In this document: positions 7,740 to 16,709 of the stretch, piece after piece
How positions within the stretch are numbered: position 1 is the stretch's first letter
Layout of the letters: every line of letters begins with the position of its first letter
From: Gammaproteobacteria bacterium
GTDB taxonomy: Bacteria > Pseudomonadota > Gammaproteobacteria > GCA-002705445 > GCA-002716945
Assembly (NCBI GenBank): GCA_018667355.1
Contig: JABIVC010000016.1
Span: forward strand, 62,001 to 126,000
Direction of reading: 5' to 3'
DNA: 64,000 nt
Notes under the pieces: generated by a model
What the model saw: only the letters and a program-made list of their open reading frames with translations
Databases searched by the model: none
What the model was told of the DNA's origin: nothing
Position numbers and translations under genes: made by a program

Positions 7740-8966
7740 ATGACTTTATCAAAAACATTAAAAGTAATTATAAAGATTTTTTTTACTAGCATTCTATTCC
7801 CGATAAAATATTTAGTGAAGAAGGGAAATATAATAGTTCTTAGCGGGCCAGATTCTTATTCATATTGTGATAATTGCAGACACTTATATGAACATCTATC
7901 GACCGATAAATCTATAAGAGTCTATTGGTATACAGATAGTACTGCTGTAAAGAAACATCTCAAATCAATTAATCATTTATATATTAGCAAAACTAATATA
8001 TTAAGACTGATAATTATTCTATTACGAACGAAGATTATGATTAATTCAGGAACTTCTTATATAAATTTATTCGGTATTATAGATAATCCATTTACATACA
8101 AGATATGTACTAATCATGGTTCTGGTCCAAAATTAGAAGCAGAAATCATGACCTCAAAACTTTTAAAAGCGCTTAAAAAATTTGATTATCTTAATTATCC
8201 ATCAATATATACTGTAAATAAGCTTGGCAAAGAGCTCTATAAGCTGCCTAAAAACAAAATTATATCTCTTGGTTATCCAAGATGTGATGGATATTTCGAT
8301 TCCAATCTTATTTCGAATAGTTCTAAGGATAAATATATTTTAAAATCTATTTTAAAAGATGACTTTGATATAAAATCAAAATATATATTTTACACTCCAA
8401 CATGGAGAAAAAATAATAACACTTTTCCGCTTTTAGGGATGCAAGGCTTTAATTATGAAAAATTTAATAAATGGTTAGATGATAGAAATATTTATTTTTT
8501 GTTTACATCGCATTTAAATATAACTATGAAAGGAGTCAATAACAGCTACAAAAGGATTAAAATGATCGATAGAGGTCATCATCATTTGTTAGACACAAAT
8601 AGCTTAATGATGGAGATTGATATTCTTCTTAATGATTACTCAACAACCTCTGTTGATATCTCTATCTTAAATAAACCACAAATATTTTTTTTCCCAAATG
8701 GAAATATATACTCTGAGCCTGATAACCCTGATAAAATCAAATCAGGAATTCTATTTTTAGATTATTATAGGAATCTAATTCCTGGCGATGAAGTTTTTAA
8801 TTATACTGATTTTGTTGAAAAGCTCGGTAATATTATTGCTAATACAAATGAGTATTTATCTAAGCATAAAGATAGTTCAGATAAATTACTTGAAAGATAT
8901 TTATATAAAAAACCAACATATGCAGGGGAAAATTTTAAAAGATTTATTCATGGCCTTATGAGATAA
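7740..8966 (+). CDS. CDP-glycerol glycerophosphotransferase family protein (TagB/TagF-like)
   Basis: The 408-residue protein matches the glycerophosphotransferase family that transfers polyol phosphate from a CDP-activated donor to a cell-surface polymer. Characteristic motifs are TNHGSGPK near residue 128, the FYTPTWRKN donor-binding motif near 220, and LLNDYSTTSVD near 298, followed by a proline-containing KPQIFF strand. The N-terminus carries a hydrophobic/basic segment suited to membrane association. In Gram-negative bacteria such proteins modify capsule or LPS with glycerol- or ribitol-phosphate. Here no other glycan genes are adjacent. The region is especially AT-rich even for this genome. 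With its position in the accessory end of the window, this suggests horizontal acquisition. Confidence 0.85.
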   Translation: MTLSKTLKVIIKIFFTSILFPIKYLVKKGNIIVLSGPDSYSYCDNCRHLYEHLSTDKSIRVYWYTDSTAVKKHLKSINHLYISKTNILRLIIILLRTKIMINSGTSYINLFGIIDNPFTYKICTNHGSGPKLEAEIMTSKLLKALKKFDYLNYPSIYTVNKLGKELYKLPKNKIISLGYPRCDGYFDSNLISNSSKDKYILKSILKDDFDIKSKYIFYTPTWRKNNNTFPLLGMQGFNYEKFNKWLDDRNIYFLFTSHLNITMKGVNNSYKRIKMIDRGHHHLLDTNSLMMEIDILLNDYSTTSVDISILNKPQIFFFPNGNIYSEPDNPDKIKSGILFLDYYRNLIPGDEVFNYTDFVEKLGNIIANTNEYLSKHKDSSDKLLERYLYKKPTYAGENFKRFIHGLMR

Positions 8967-9027
8967 TTGTCTGGACTATTATATAACTATATATTAATAT
9001 ACTTATTATACTCCTCCGTATGATAAG

Positions 9028-9050
9028 AGCTAGCAGAAATCCTAGCTTTT
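9028..9050 (+). terminator. Possible weak terminator between convergent genes
   Basis: A 6-bp stem (AGCTAG/CTAGCT, loop of 8) followed by TTT overlaps the stop codon of gpmA and would act on rightward transcription from the glycerophosphotransferase gene. It is short and marginal. Confidence 0.3.
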
Positions 9051-9584
9051 TACTTTAAAAACAGTCCCAACCTTAATCTCAAATGCATTGACATTGCTTT
9101 CTGTGTTTACACCAAATAACACAGAAATAGCACGTATGGTGTTGCCATGAGATACGACAAGGATATTACCGGATTTAGGCAGATCATCGATAAATGGCTT
9201 AACTCTAATGCTTACATCTTTAAGGCTTTCACCATTAGGAGGACTTGTCTCCCAACCTCTTCGAGCCGCATAATAATTATCTACACCTTCTGACAATTTT
9301 ACTTCTTCTTTATTCAAGGCTGACCAGTCACCATAGCTTCTTTCTTTAAGCCTATCATCTATTATGATTTCGTTATTATCAGCAAGTATTTGTGCGGTTG
9401 ACAAAGCTCTTTTTAATGGTGAAGAATAAATATTATCGAATATAATCCCATATAGTTCTTCTTTTAAATCATGCGCTTTATGTATTCCATGTTGAGTTAA
9501 TTCAGGATCATGCCAACCTGTAAAAAGTTTCTTTTTGTTATATTCTGATTGAGCATGTCTTGCAAACCATATAGTTCTTGCCAT
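9042..9584 (-). CDS. gpmA: 2,3-bisphosphoglycerate-dependent phosphoglycerate mutase, short form
   Basis: This cytoplasmic enzyme interconverts 3- and 2-phosphoglycerate in glycolysis/gluconeogenesis. The catalytic residues of the histidine phosphatase superfamily are present: Arg9-His10, Glu81 in the ERSYGDWSALNKEE region that is typical of dPGM rather than of generic phosphatases, and His146 (VSHGNT). Two features are unusual: the RHG triad is RHA, and the protein has only 180 residues against about 230-250 for most dPGMs. The lost part corresponds to the C-terminal and insert regions. The gene follows tatC by 2 bases, at the end of the his-tat run. A different phosphatase activity cannot be excluded. 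Confidence 0.82.
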   Translation of the reverse strand: MARTIWFARHAQSEYNKKKLFTGWHDPELTQHGIHKAHDLKEELYGIIFDNIYSSPLKRALSTAQILADNNEIIIDDRLKERSYGDWSALNKEEVKLSEGVDNYYAARRGWETSPPNGESLKDVSIRVKPFIDDLPKSGNILVVSHGNTIRAISVLFGVNTESNVNAFEIKVGTVFKVKS

Positions 9585-9586
9585 AG

Positions 9587-10384
9587 TTAATTATCATCCT
9601 TTTTTTCATTACCATTATCTATGTCATCATATAAAATGACATCACTGCTGCGATTTTTTATTAGAATTTTCGCAAAGATAATTCCAACTTCAAATAACAA
9701 CCAAATTGGGATTGCCAATAATGTTTGTGAAATAACATCCGGCGGCGTTAATAACATCCCTATTATGAATGCACCCACAATAACATAAGGTCTCTTTTTA
9801 GACAAACTCATGGGAGTACTAACATTAGTTAAAACTAGTAATACAGTAATAACTGGTACTTCAAATGCAAAACCAAATGCAAAAAAAAGAGTGATGACAA
9901 AATCTAAATATCTGCTTATATCTGTCATAACAGCAATTCCATCAGGAGCTATGCTTATAAAAAAAGCAAATATTAATGGAAATACAACAAAATATGCAAA
10001 TGCTGCTCCTAAATAAAATAATATGCTACTAGATATAAGAATAGGTAATACAAGTTTTCTTTCTTTCTCATATAGCCCTGGAGCTGTAAACATCCATAGA
10101 TGATAAAGTAAAAATGGAATAGATATAAATATAGATAGAATCATTACCAATTTGAATGGAATAAAAAAAGGTGATGCAACATCAATTGCTATCATGTTAC
10201 TACCTTCTGGTAATCTTGATATCAAAGGTTCTGCTAGTTGCGTATATATTACATCTGAGAATGGGAAAAGTATTATAAAAAATATGAGTACAAAAAGTAA
10301 ACATTTTGAGATTCTAGTTTTTAATTCTTGAAAATGAGGGACCAAAGATTTAAAAGAATTATTTATCTCATCTCTTGAACCCAT
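9587..10384 (-). CDS. tatC: Sec-independent protein translocase TatC
   Basis: TatC is the six-helix core of the twin-arginine translocase and binds signal peptides of folded exported proteins. The 265-residue protein contains the family hallmarks LKTRISKC at the N-terminus, FTAPGLYEKERK in the first cytoplasmic loop, and the helices through residue 235, followed by a charged tail. The stop codon of tatB and the start of tatC overlap by 1 base. The complete set tatA-tatB-tatC is encoded in order. Position after hisE is the classical Pseudomonas-type arrangement. Confidence 0.97.
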   Translation of the reverse strand: MGSRDEINNSFKSLVPHFQELKTRISKCLLFVLIFFIILFPFSDVIYTQLAEPLISRLPEGSNMIAIDVASPFFIPFKLVMILSIFISIPFLLYHLWMFTAPGLYEKERKLVLPILISSSILFYLGAAFAYFVVFPLIFAFFISIAPDGIAVMTDISRYLDFVITLFFAFGFAFEVPVITVLLVLTNVSTPMSLSKKRPYVIVGAFIIGMLLTPPDVISQTLLAIPIWLLFEVGIIFAKILIKNRSSDVILYDDIDNGNEKKDDN

Positions 10385-10650
10385 TATTTATTTTTATCCT
10401 CTTTCTTGTCATCGATTTCCTTTTTTAACCTATCCATAGAAGATTGCTGGTCATCTAATAGCTTATTAATCTCATTAGTTGGCTCCTCAGTCTCACGCTG
10501 TATAGAATCTTTTAGTTCAAAGAAATACCTTTGGAACTTTCCAAACCATTTTCCAAAATAACCTGCTATTGCTGGGAGTCTTTCTGGTCCAACAACAAAC
10601 AAGAGTAGTAAAAAAATTAAAAATAATTCCCAGAATCCTATATCAAACAT
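10384..10650 (-). CDS. tatB: Sec-independent protein translocase TatB
   Basis: The 88-residue protein has an N-terminal membrane helix beginning FDIGFWELFLIF, the GPERLPAI hinge diagnostic of TatB (Glu near residue 8 and the GPERLP motif), and an amphipathic, highly charged helix. TatB pairs with TatC in the receptor complex for twin-arginine signal peptides. The gene lies 5 bases after tatA and overlaps tatC by 1 base. Confidence 0.95.
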   Translation of the reverse strand: MFDIGFWELFLIFLLLLFVVGPERLPAIAGYFGKWFGKFQRYFFELKDSIQRETEEPTNEINKLLDDQQSSMDRLKKEIDDKKEDKNK

Positions 10651-10655
10651 AGGGC

Positions 10656-10853
10656 TTACTTGCTATCTTCTTTTGCAGATGATTTTGTTGAGACAGTTTT
10701 GTTTTTAGAATCATCTTCTCTTGAAGACTTTTTAAAACTTTTAATTGCTGAGCCTAAATCTGCCCCAACATTTCTTAGTTTTTTAGTTCCAAATAAAACA
10801 ACAACTATAATTAATATTAATAATATTGACCATGGTGATATACCGCTTAACAT
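10656..10853 (-). CDS. tatA: Sec-independent protein translocase TatA
   Basis: This 65-residue TatA has a single N-terminal helix ([17 protein letters not shown]), then the [21 protein letters not shown] hinge and amphipathic helix typical of TatA, and a lysine/serine-rich tail. TatA oligomers form the conduit for folded substrates. It is the first of three tat genes and starts 10 bases after hisE. Confidence 0.95.
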   Translation of the reverse strand: MLSGISPWSILLILIIVVVLFGTKKLRNVGADLGSAIKSFKKSSREDDSKNKTVSTKSSAKEDSK

Positions 10854-10863
10854 TTTTTATACC

Positions 10864-11193
10864 TCATTTATTTCTTAACCTTTTTTCTTCTAATCCTGAC
10901 AGACCAAATCTACTTTCAAGCTCCTTTAGGATATCATCTGATGATATTTCATTCAAAGTTAATGATACTAATATATGAAACCACAAATCTGCTGCTTCAT
11001 GTATAATATGTTCGCGACCAGAATTTTTAACAGCATCAATATATTCATTCGCTTCTTCTATTATCTTTGCATCTATTGCCTCATTACCCTTATTATATAG
11101 CTGTGAGACATAAGATGCGTCAGACATATTAACTTTTCTATCGTTTAATACATCTTCTAGCTTCTTAAGTATATTTGCTTTAGTATCAACCAT
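10864..11193 (-). CDS. hisE: Phosphoribosyl-ATP pyrophosphatase
   Basis: HisE hydrolyses phosphoribosyl-ATP to phosphoribosyl-AMP, the second step of histidine synthesis. The 109-residue all-alpha MazG-like protein shows the acidic metal-binding motif EEANEYIDA near residues 44-52 and a second motif HEAADLWFH near 64-72. The hisI function, usually just before hisE, is not in this cluster, so it must be encoded elsewhere. The gene sits 22 bases after hisF and 10 before tatA. Confidence 0.95.
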   Translation of the reverse strand: MVDTKANILKKLEDVLNDRKVNMSDASYVSQLYNKGNEAIDAKIIEEANEYIDAVKNSGREHIIHEAADLWFHILVSLTLNEISSDDILKELESRFGLSGLEEKRLRNK

Positions 11194-11215
11194 ATTACTA
11201 GGTTAGCATGAATTA

Positions 11216-11977
11216 TTAATTTCTTACTAAAACTCCATGTTTTTTCATATATTCTTTCGCCTCTTGAATAGAATGTATAGAATAATGAAATATGCTTGCA
11301 GCTAGTACAGCATCAGCTTTACCTATTAAAACTGCATCTTTGAGATGTTCCAAGGTACCTGCTCCTCCTGATGCTATAACTGGGATAGTCACTTCTTTTG
11401 CAATAAGATTCAAAAGCTCAAGATCAAAGCCATTTTTAGTACCATCTCTATCCATGCTTGTTAATAAAATCTCACCTGCTCCTCTGTCAGATAATTCTTT
11501 TGCCCACTTGAAAGCATCTATCCCTGTTGGATTTCTACCTCCATGCGTATAAACAGACCAAGAACCTTTGTTCTCTGTTTTGACATCTATAGCTGCAACT
11601 ATACATTGTCTTCCAATTTTATCTGTGACTTGATTAATTAAGGTTGGATTTTTTACAGCAGCACTATTAATTGCAACTTTATCTGCACCTGCACTTAATA
11701 GGTTTAGCACATCATTATAGTTTGAAACACCACCCCCAACAGTCAGAGGTATAAAAACTTCAGAGGCTACTTTTTCGACTGTTTCAATTATAGTCGTTCT
11801 GCCTTCATGAGTAGCTGTAATATCCAAGAAAGCAATTTCATCAGCTCCCTCTGCATCATATCGCTTAGCGACTTCAACTGGATCTCCGGCGTCAACAATA
11901 TTTATGAAATTAGTCCCCTTGACAACACGTCCATTATCAACATCTAGACATGGTATTATTCGCTTATATAAAGACAT
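11216..11977 (-). CDS. hisF: Imidazole glycerol phosphate synthase, cyclase subunit
   Basis: HisF is the TIM-barrel subunit that joins ammonia from HisH to PRFAR to give imidazole glycerol phosphate and AICAR. The 253-residue protein starts [16 protein letters not shown] with catalytic Asp12. The second catalytic Asp is in AAIDVK near residue 131. The phosphate-binding loops TVGGGV and ASGGAG are clear. It overlaps hisA by 1 base and lies in hisB-H-A-F-E order. Confidence 0.98.
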   Translation of the reverse strand: MSLYKRIIPCLDVDNGRVVKGTNFINIVDAGDPVEVAKRYDAEGADEIAFLDITATHEGRTTIIETVEKVASEVFIPLTVGGGVSNYNDVLNLLSAGADKVAINSAAVKNPTLINQVTDKIGRQCIVAAIDVKTENKGSWSVYTHGGRNPTGIDAFKWAKELSDRGAGEILLTSMDRDGTKNGFDLELLNLIAKEVTIPVIASGGAGTLEHLKDAVLIGKADAVLAASIFHYSIHSIQEAKEYMKKHGVLVRN

Positions 11978-12708
11978 TATTGTTTGCCTGATATTTCAAT
12001 TGCTTCTTTAAGACTAATCTTATTTTCATATAAGGCTTTACCTATAATTACGCCTGATATTTTATTCTCATTCATGTCTGAGAGTTGTTTTATATCATCT
12101 ATCGAGGTTACCCCTCCAGATGCAATTAAAGGAATGTTTGAAAATCTCAATAGATTGGATATTTCTGGAAAATTCATTCCATTAAGCATTCCATCCTTGT
12201 TTATATCTGTAAAAACTATTTCTCTAATGTTATGACTTTCCAAGACTTTGATAAAACTTTGTAGAGTGAAATTAGATTTATTATTCCAACCATGAACTGC
12301 TAGATTGCCATCTTTAATTGCTAGGTCTACTATCAGCCTTGATTTAATAGTTGTTGGTATTTTATCTAGAAAATCTGGGTCCGATACAATACGTGTCCCA
12401 ATAATAATTTTGTTAATTCCGATATTGAGATACTTTTCCATAGTCTCAATATCTCTAATGCCTCCGCCAATCTGAATATAGGTTTTAGGGTAAGTCTCTC
12501 TAATTTCGGCAATAGCATCATAATTAATAGTTTTGCCTGATTTAGCCCCATCTAGATCTACTATATGCAGGTTATCAGAACCTTCATCAATCCATTTTTT
12601 TGCTACCTCTAAAGGGTTATCATAATAATGCGTTACTTTTGCATAATCACCTTTAGCGAGTCTCACGCATTTCCCATCCTTAATATCAATGGCAGGCAAT
12701 ATTTTCAT
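11977..12708 (-). CDS. hisA: ProFAR isomerase
   Basis: HisA performs the Amadori rearrangement of ProFAR to PRFAR. The frame is open to 12726, but the start is best placed at the ATG at 12708 (MKILPAIDI). There it makes an ATGA overlap with the hisH stop, and the six upstream residues are not part of the family. The protein then has 243 residues, a normal length. The barrel carries Asp8 (AIDIKDG), IGGGIR and ASGGV phosphate loops, and the second catalytic Asp in [17 protein letters not shown]. Confidence 0.97.
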   Translation of the reverse strand: MKILPAIDIKDGKCVRLAKGDYAKVTHYYDNPLEVAKKWIDEGSDNLHIVDLDGAKSGKTINYDAIAEIRETYPKTYIQIGGGIRDIETMEKYLNIGINKIIIGTRIVSDPDFLDKIPTTIKSRLIVDLAIKDGNLAVHGWNNKSNFTLQSFIKVLESHNIREIVFTDINKDGMLNGMNFPEISNLLRFSNIPLIASGGVTSIDDIKQLSDMNENKISGVIIGKALYENKISLKEAIEISGKQ

Positions 12709-13343
12709 TGGACCTCTCCATCCCATAGAATAAAGTTCTCCAACATCTTGAGTCCTATTTTAGAACTTTTTTCAGGATGAAATTGAACGGCAACGATATT
12801 ATCCCTAAAAAGTCCTGATGCAAATGTAGTCCCGTAAGTAGTGGTTGATAGTATATTTTCATTATTAATAGGTTGTACATAATAACTATGTACAAAATAA
12901 AAAAATGAATTATTAGGAATATTAGCCCAAAGAGGGTGTCTATATTTTTGGTCTATCTTATTCCATCCCATATGCGGAACTTTAATACTTGATTTAACCT
13001 TATTTTTTAAACTTAAAACATCACCGCCCAAGATATTTAAACATTCAGCACCATCATTTTCATCACTATGTGTCATTAATACTTGTAAACCCATACATAT
13101 TCCAAGAAAAGGTTTTTGTACAATTATTTTTTTAAATTCTACAATGTCTAGATTATTTTTTATATTGCTCATACATTCTGCTGCTGCTCCTTGCCCAGGG
13201 AAAACTATATGAGTACAATTCAATATATCTTTGATAGAGTTTGTAACCTTAACTTTTGAATTTTTATCTATGACTTTCTTTAGTGCTTTAAATACACTAT
13301 GTACATTGCCCATGCCATAATCAATGATTGCAATATCTGCCAT
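12705..13343 (-). CDS. hisH: Imidazole glycerol phosphate synthase, glutamine amidotransferase subunit
   Basis: HisH hydrolyses glutamine and channels ammonia to HisF. The 212-residue class-I amidotransferase has the nucleophile Cys in FLGICMGLQ (about residue 83), the oxyanion region PGQGAA, and the His-Glu pair in VQFHPEKSS (about residues 193-196). It overlaps hisB by 1 base and hisA by 4, so the operon is tightly coupled. Confidence 0.97.
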   Translation of the reverse strand: MADIAIIDYGMGNVHSVFKALKKVIDKNSKVKVTNSIKDILNCTHIVFPGQGAAAECMSNIKNNLDIVEFKKIIVQKPFLGICMGLQVLMTHSDENDGAECLNILGGDVLSLKNKVKSSIKVPHMGWNKIDQKYRHPLWANIPNNSFFYFVHSYYVQPINNENILSTTTYGTTFASGLFRDNIVAVQFHPEKSSKIGLKMLENFILWDGEVQ

Positions 13344-13936
13344 TAGATTAATTCTTTTGTAGACGGAATTTTGTCTGATTGCCTAGGGTCTATTGTAACA
13401 GCCATTTTTAAAGCTTTCCCAAATGCTTTAAAAATTGTTTCTGCTATGTGATGTGAATTACCACCTCTCAAATTATCTATATGGATAGTTGCTTTTGCAT
13501 GATTTACAAAACCATGAAAAAATTCTTGCAACAGATCTATATCAAATTCTCCAACACGTGACCTTGGAAATGTTGCATTGAATTCTAAACCGGGTCTGCC
13601 TGAAAAATCTAATACAACTCTTGATAAGGATTCGTCTAATGGTACATATGCTGAACCAAATCTAGTTATACCTATTTTATTTCCAAGAGCTTTGTCTAGA
13701 GCTTGACCAAGTACTATACCTATGTCTTCAACTGTATGATGAGCATCTATTTCTAAGTCACCTTTAGCTGCAATTGTTAAGTCAAACATGCCATGTCGCG
13801 CAACTTGCTCCAACATGTGTTCTAAGAAAGGCAAATCAGCTTTAATCGATGAAACTCCCTGGCCATCTAGATTTATCTCAGCATTTATTTTTGTTTCCTT
13901 AGTTATTCTTTCTATTTTTGCAATACGATTTTTCAT
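13343..13936 (-). CDS. hisB: Imidazoleglycerol-phosphate dehydratase (monofunctional)
   Basis: HisB dehydrates imidazole glycerol phosphate. At 197 residues it lacks the N-terminal histidinol-phosphatase domain of the enterobacterial fusion, as in Pseudomonas. Manganese-binding histidines appear in [10 protein letters not shown] (near 71-73), [12 protein letters not shown] and NSHHIAE. It is the first gene of hisB-hisH-hisA-hisF-hisE-tatABC. hisD, hisG and hisC are not in the window. Confidence 0.97.
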   Translation of the reverse strand: MKNRIAKIERITKETKINAEINLDGQGVSSIKADLPFLEHMLEQVARHGMFDLTIAAKGDLEIDAHHTVEDIGIVLGQALDKALGNKIGITRFGSAYVPLDESLSRVVLDFSGRPGLEFNATFPRSRVGEFDIDLLQEFFHGFVNHAKATIHIDNLRGGNSHHIAETIFKAFGKALKMAVTIDPRQSDKIPSTKELI

Positions 13937-13953
13937 ATGATATCTATAACATA

Positions 13954-14733
13954 TTATAAAGATTTAAGCCATGAATTTACTATATTGACTAAAGAATTAC
14001 TATGATCTAAATAATTATGGTCAGAATTATCAATTTGAATATTTTGAGATTTTGTTTCAAGATTTTTTTTTATTTTCTTATTAAAAACTAAAGAATGATC
14101 CTTCACAGAGTCATGGTCATTTTCACCATAAATATTGAGAATTGGCATGTTAATTATCTCATAGTCAATTATATCATCTAAAAACTGATTTTTATCTATT
14201 GCTCCAGCACCTATTAATACTAACCCTGATATATTTGAGAAATCTTTCGTATTGTTTATCCAAGAGGTTAACATGTGAGTTCCACAACTATGCGCAATTA
14301 TAATAAGTTTATCTGATGCTATAAATTCTACTGCCGAAGATATTCTTGAGTTCGAATAGTTAAATATTTTTTTATAGTCATAATAAGTCTTGCCTTTGTC
14401 TAAGACAGGAAGCTGTAGAGAATAAGTATTAATTTTCTGATTGGAAAATCTTGTTCTAAGTGGTTCAATAACATTTGGCTCAGTGGGATATAGTCCTCTC
14501 CCATGTAATAATAAAATTGAATATTTTGACTCATCATATTCATTAACAACTATATTAAACTCCTTCTCTAAATTAGATGAAAGATTTATTACATCTCCAT
14601 CAATAATATACTCTATAATTTGTTCATTTATATTTGTTTCACGTTCTTTACTTGGGATAATATCCGCATATAAATCTAATGCAATAAAGATTATTAAGAA
14701 GGGAATAAAAATAATTTTAAGATATGAGCGCAT
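13954..14733 (-). CDS. Periplasmic or membrane-anchored alpha/beta hydrolase (DUF3530-like)
   Basis: The frame begins with a TTG at 14754, but I prefer the ATG at 14733, giving 259 residues. The N-terminus is a signal peptide or anchor ([21 protein letters not shown]). The fold is alpha/beta hydrolase: [13 protein letters not shown] oxyanion region, nucleophile Ser in AHSCGTH, an Asp in YGENDHD, and a final His in NSDHNYLDH. The HGRG and AHSCG features resemble the DUF3530 group of exported hydrolases of unknown substrate. It overlaps the upstream aminopeptidase gene by 17 bases and precedes hisB by 17. Confidence 0.75.
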   Translation of the reverse strand: MRSYLKIIFIPFLIIFIALDLYADIIPSKERETNINEQIIEYIIDGDVINLSSNLEKEFNIVVNEYDESKYSILLLHGRGLYPTEPNVIEPLRTRFSNQKINTYSLQLPVLDKGKTYYDYKKIFNYSNSRISSAVEFIASDKLIIIAHSCGTHMLTSWINNTKDFSNISGLVLIGAGAIDKNQFLDDIIDYEIINMPILNIYGENDHDSVKDHSLVFNKKIKKNLETKSQNIQIDNSDHNYLDHSNSLVNIVNSWLKSL

Positions 14734-15658
14734 CAGGGTCAGAAAATATTTCAATAACTTTATTTGTAATACCAGTCTCTAATAAAGAATGGCCAGCATC
14801 ATTAATAATATTAAGTGTGGAACCAATGTAAACTTCATGAAGGTCATATGCTTGATTCAGAGGACAAACAATATCATATCTTCCATGTATAATATGACAT
14901 TTTATATCTAAAATATTATTAATATTCTTTAAGATTTGATTTTCTTCTATAAAACAATGGTTAAAAAAATAATGAGTCTCAATTTTAGAAAGTGATTCAG
15001 AGCAGTCAGAAAAGTTATTTATAACATTTTTAGATGGTAGCAAGGTTGAGCACATTCCTTCCCACTCTGCCCACTTTTTACAAAAGAAAAGGCTCTCTTT
15101 TTGATTTGAGCCATGAATTCTATTATAAAATGCTTTTAAAATATTGTCTCTTTCAGAATGAGGAATATTTGAGATAAAGTTATCCCAATAATCTGGATAG
15201 ATTTCATCTGCACCCTTTTGATAAAACCAGTTTATATCTAACTCTCTGCATAAGAAAATACCACGCAGAACTAGAGAGAAAACTAAATCAGGATATTTTT
15301 GAGCAAATAATAACCCTAGAGTTGACCCCCAAGAACCACCATATACTATAGTCTTTTTAATCTTGAGATGATTCAGTATTTTCTTGATATCCTCAATTAA
15401 GTCTTGAGATGTGTTATTAATAATAGAAGCAAAGGGTATGGATTTTCCTGACCCACGCTGATCAAATAGGATTATTCTATAAACTTCTGGATTAAAAAAT
15501 CGTCTATATATTTCACCAGTTCCAGCTCCTGGTCCTCCATGTAAAAAAATCACAGGTATCCCTTTAGGATTTCCGGACTGCTCAATATATAACTGATGGG
15601 TTTCATCAACAGATAAATATTCAGTTTTGAATTCTTTTATTTTAGGAAATAAACTCAT
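14717..15658 (-). CDS. pip: Proline iminopeptidase
   Basis: This cytoplasmic S33 peptidase releases N-terminal proline from peptides. The 313-residue protein has the expected HGGPGAG oxyanion motif (near residue 40), DQRGSGKS, the nucleophile elbow GGSWGSTLGL (Ser near 109), the Asp of HGRYDIVCP and the His of DAGHSLLE. Length and motifs match the family throughout. It lies in the same leftward run as the his genes. Confidence 0.94.
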   Translation of the reverse strand: MSLFPKIKEFKTEYLSVDETHQLYIEQSGNPKGIPVIFLHGGPGAGTGEIYRRFFNPEVYRIILFDQRGSGKSIPFASIINNTSQDLIEDIKKILNHLKIKKTIVYGGSWGSTLGLLFAQKYPDLVFSLVLRGIFLCRELDINWFYQKGADEIYPDYWDNFISNIPHSERDNILKAFYNRIHGSNQKESLFFCKKWAEWEGMCSTLLPSKNVINNFSDCSESLSKIETHYFFNHCFIEENQILKNINNILDIKCHIIHGRYDIVCPLNQAYDLHEVYIGSTLNIINDAGHSLLETGITNKVIEIFSDPDALIS

Positions 15659-15721
15659 TCTACTAATTATAGAGAATATTAAATAAAGTTAATAGTGCAT
15701 CATTGATAATTATAATAATTA

Positions 15722-16702
15722 CTAATATGGATATTTCTTTTCACTAGGTCTAGTTTGAAATAACCTAAGACTCCACATATATTGTTCAAGATCACGAGAA
15801 ATTATTTCTTCCAAAGCACTATTAATTATCTTAGCATCTTCAAGCGGGTTATTTGACGGTAAGTTATGTAATGGTTTCCCAATATATGTTATATATTTTT
15901 TTGATACTGGACAATAATGATTAATGCATGGGAAAACTTTTGCGTTAGATAGTGATGATATTTTACTTATAGAGATTAATGTTGATTTTTTTTCATCAAA
16001 GAAGTTTTGAAAAACAGAGTTTTCTCTGCCAAGATCTTCATCAGCCAGATAATAGAAAACAGTTCCACTTTTTAACGCCTTAATAACTTTTCTGAAAGGG
16101 AAATTATCTCTAGGATATACAACAACATTATCTGATATTTTACTTCTTGAACTCCCAACAAACCAATTTAACAGTTTATTTCTAAATGGCTTATACATGC
16201 TTATAATCGGGTACTTTGATAATGATCGCCCTCCAAAGTCTAGGGATACTGAATGTGCCGCCAATAATATTACGCCTTTATTTTTAGATAGCTCATCTTC
16301 AATATAATCCTTATTAATAACTTCACAGCTTTTTTGTAAAGATTGATTACTTCTCCACCATAGTAATGGTAAATCTATAAATGCTTGACCTAAATATCTG
16401 AAATAAGATTTACAAATATTATTGATATATTTTTTTGATTTATTCTTGAAGCATAGGGTTAAGTTAGTAATCACTATATTTTTTCTTTTATTATTACTAT
16501 GCATTATGAGTATTCCAGTAATACTGCCTAATATTTTTCTAAATTTATGTGGCATAAAGGTCAAGAAAAAAGAAAGGAGTATGAGTAACCATGTAAACCA
16601 ATAATTAGGAAGTAAATATAACAGCGTAAAAGACTCAGCATTATTCTGACTTAAACCCAAAGGATTATTCTTAGAAAGAAATGGTTTAGAGCGGTGTTCC
16701 AT
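15722..16702 (-). CDS. Lipid A biosynthesis lauroyl/myristoyl acyltransferase family protein
   Basis: The 326-residue protein belongs to the LpxL/LpxM (HtrB) acyltransferases, which add secondary acyl chains to Kdo2-lipid IVA at the inner membrane. The catalytic HX4D-like motif is AHSVSLDFGG (near residues 149-157), and the second conserved block is LADEDLGREN. An N-terminal membrane helix (YWFTWLLILLSFFLTF) is present. The HX4E/D variant and the short C-terminus do not allow a choice between LpxL and LpxM. It lies 7 bases after trkH in a leftward run. Confidence 0.88.
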   Translation of the reverse strand: MEHRSKPFLSKNNPLGLSQNNAESFTLLYLLPNYWFTWLLILLSFFLTFMPHKFRKILGSITGILIMHSNNKRKNIVITNLTLCFKNKSKKYINNICKSYFRYLGQAFIDLPLLWWRSNQSLQKSCEVINKDYIEDELSKNKGVILLAAHSVSLDFGGRSLSKYPIISMYKPFRNKLLNWFVGSSRSKISDNVVVYPRDNFPFRKVIKALKSGTVFYYLADEDLGRENSVFQNFFDEKKSTLISISKISSLSNAKVFPCINHYCPVSKKYITYIGKPLHNLPSNNPLEDAKIINSALEEIISRDLEQYMWSLRLFQTRPSEKKYPY

Positions 16703-16709
16703 AATAATA

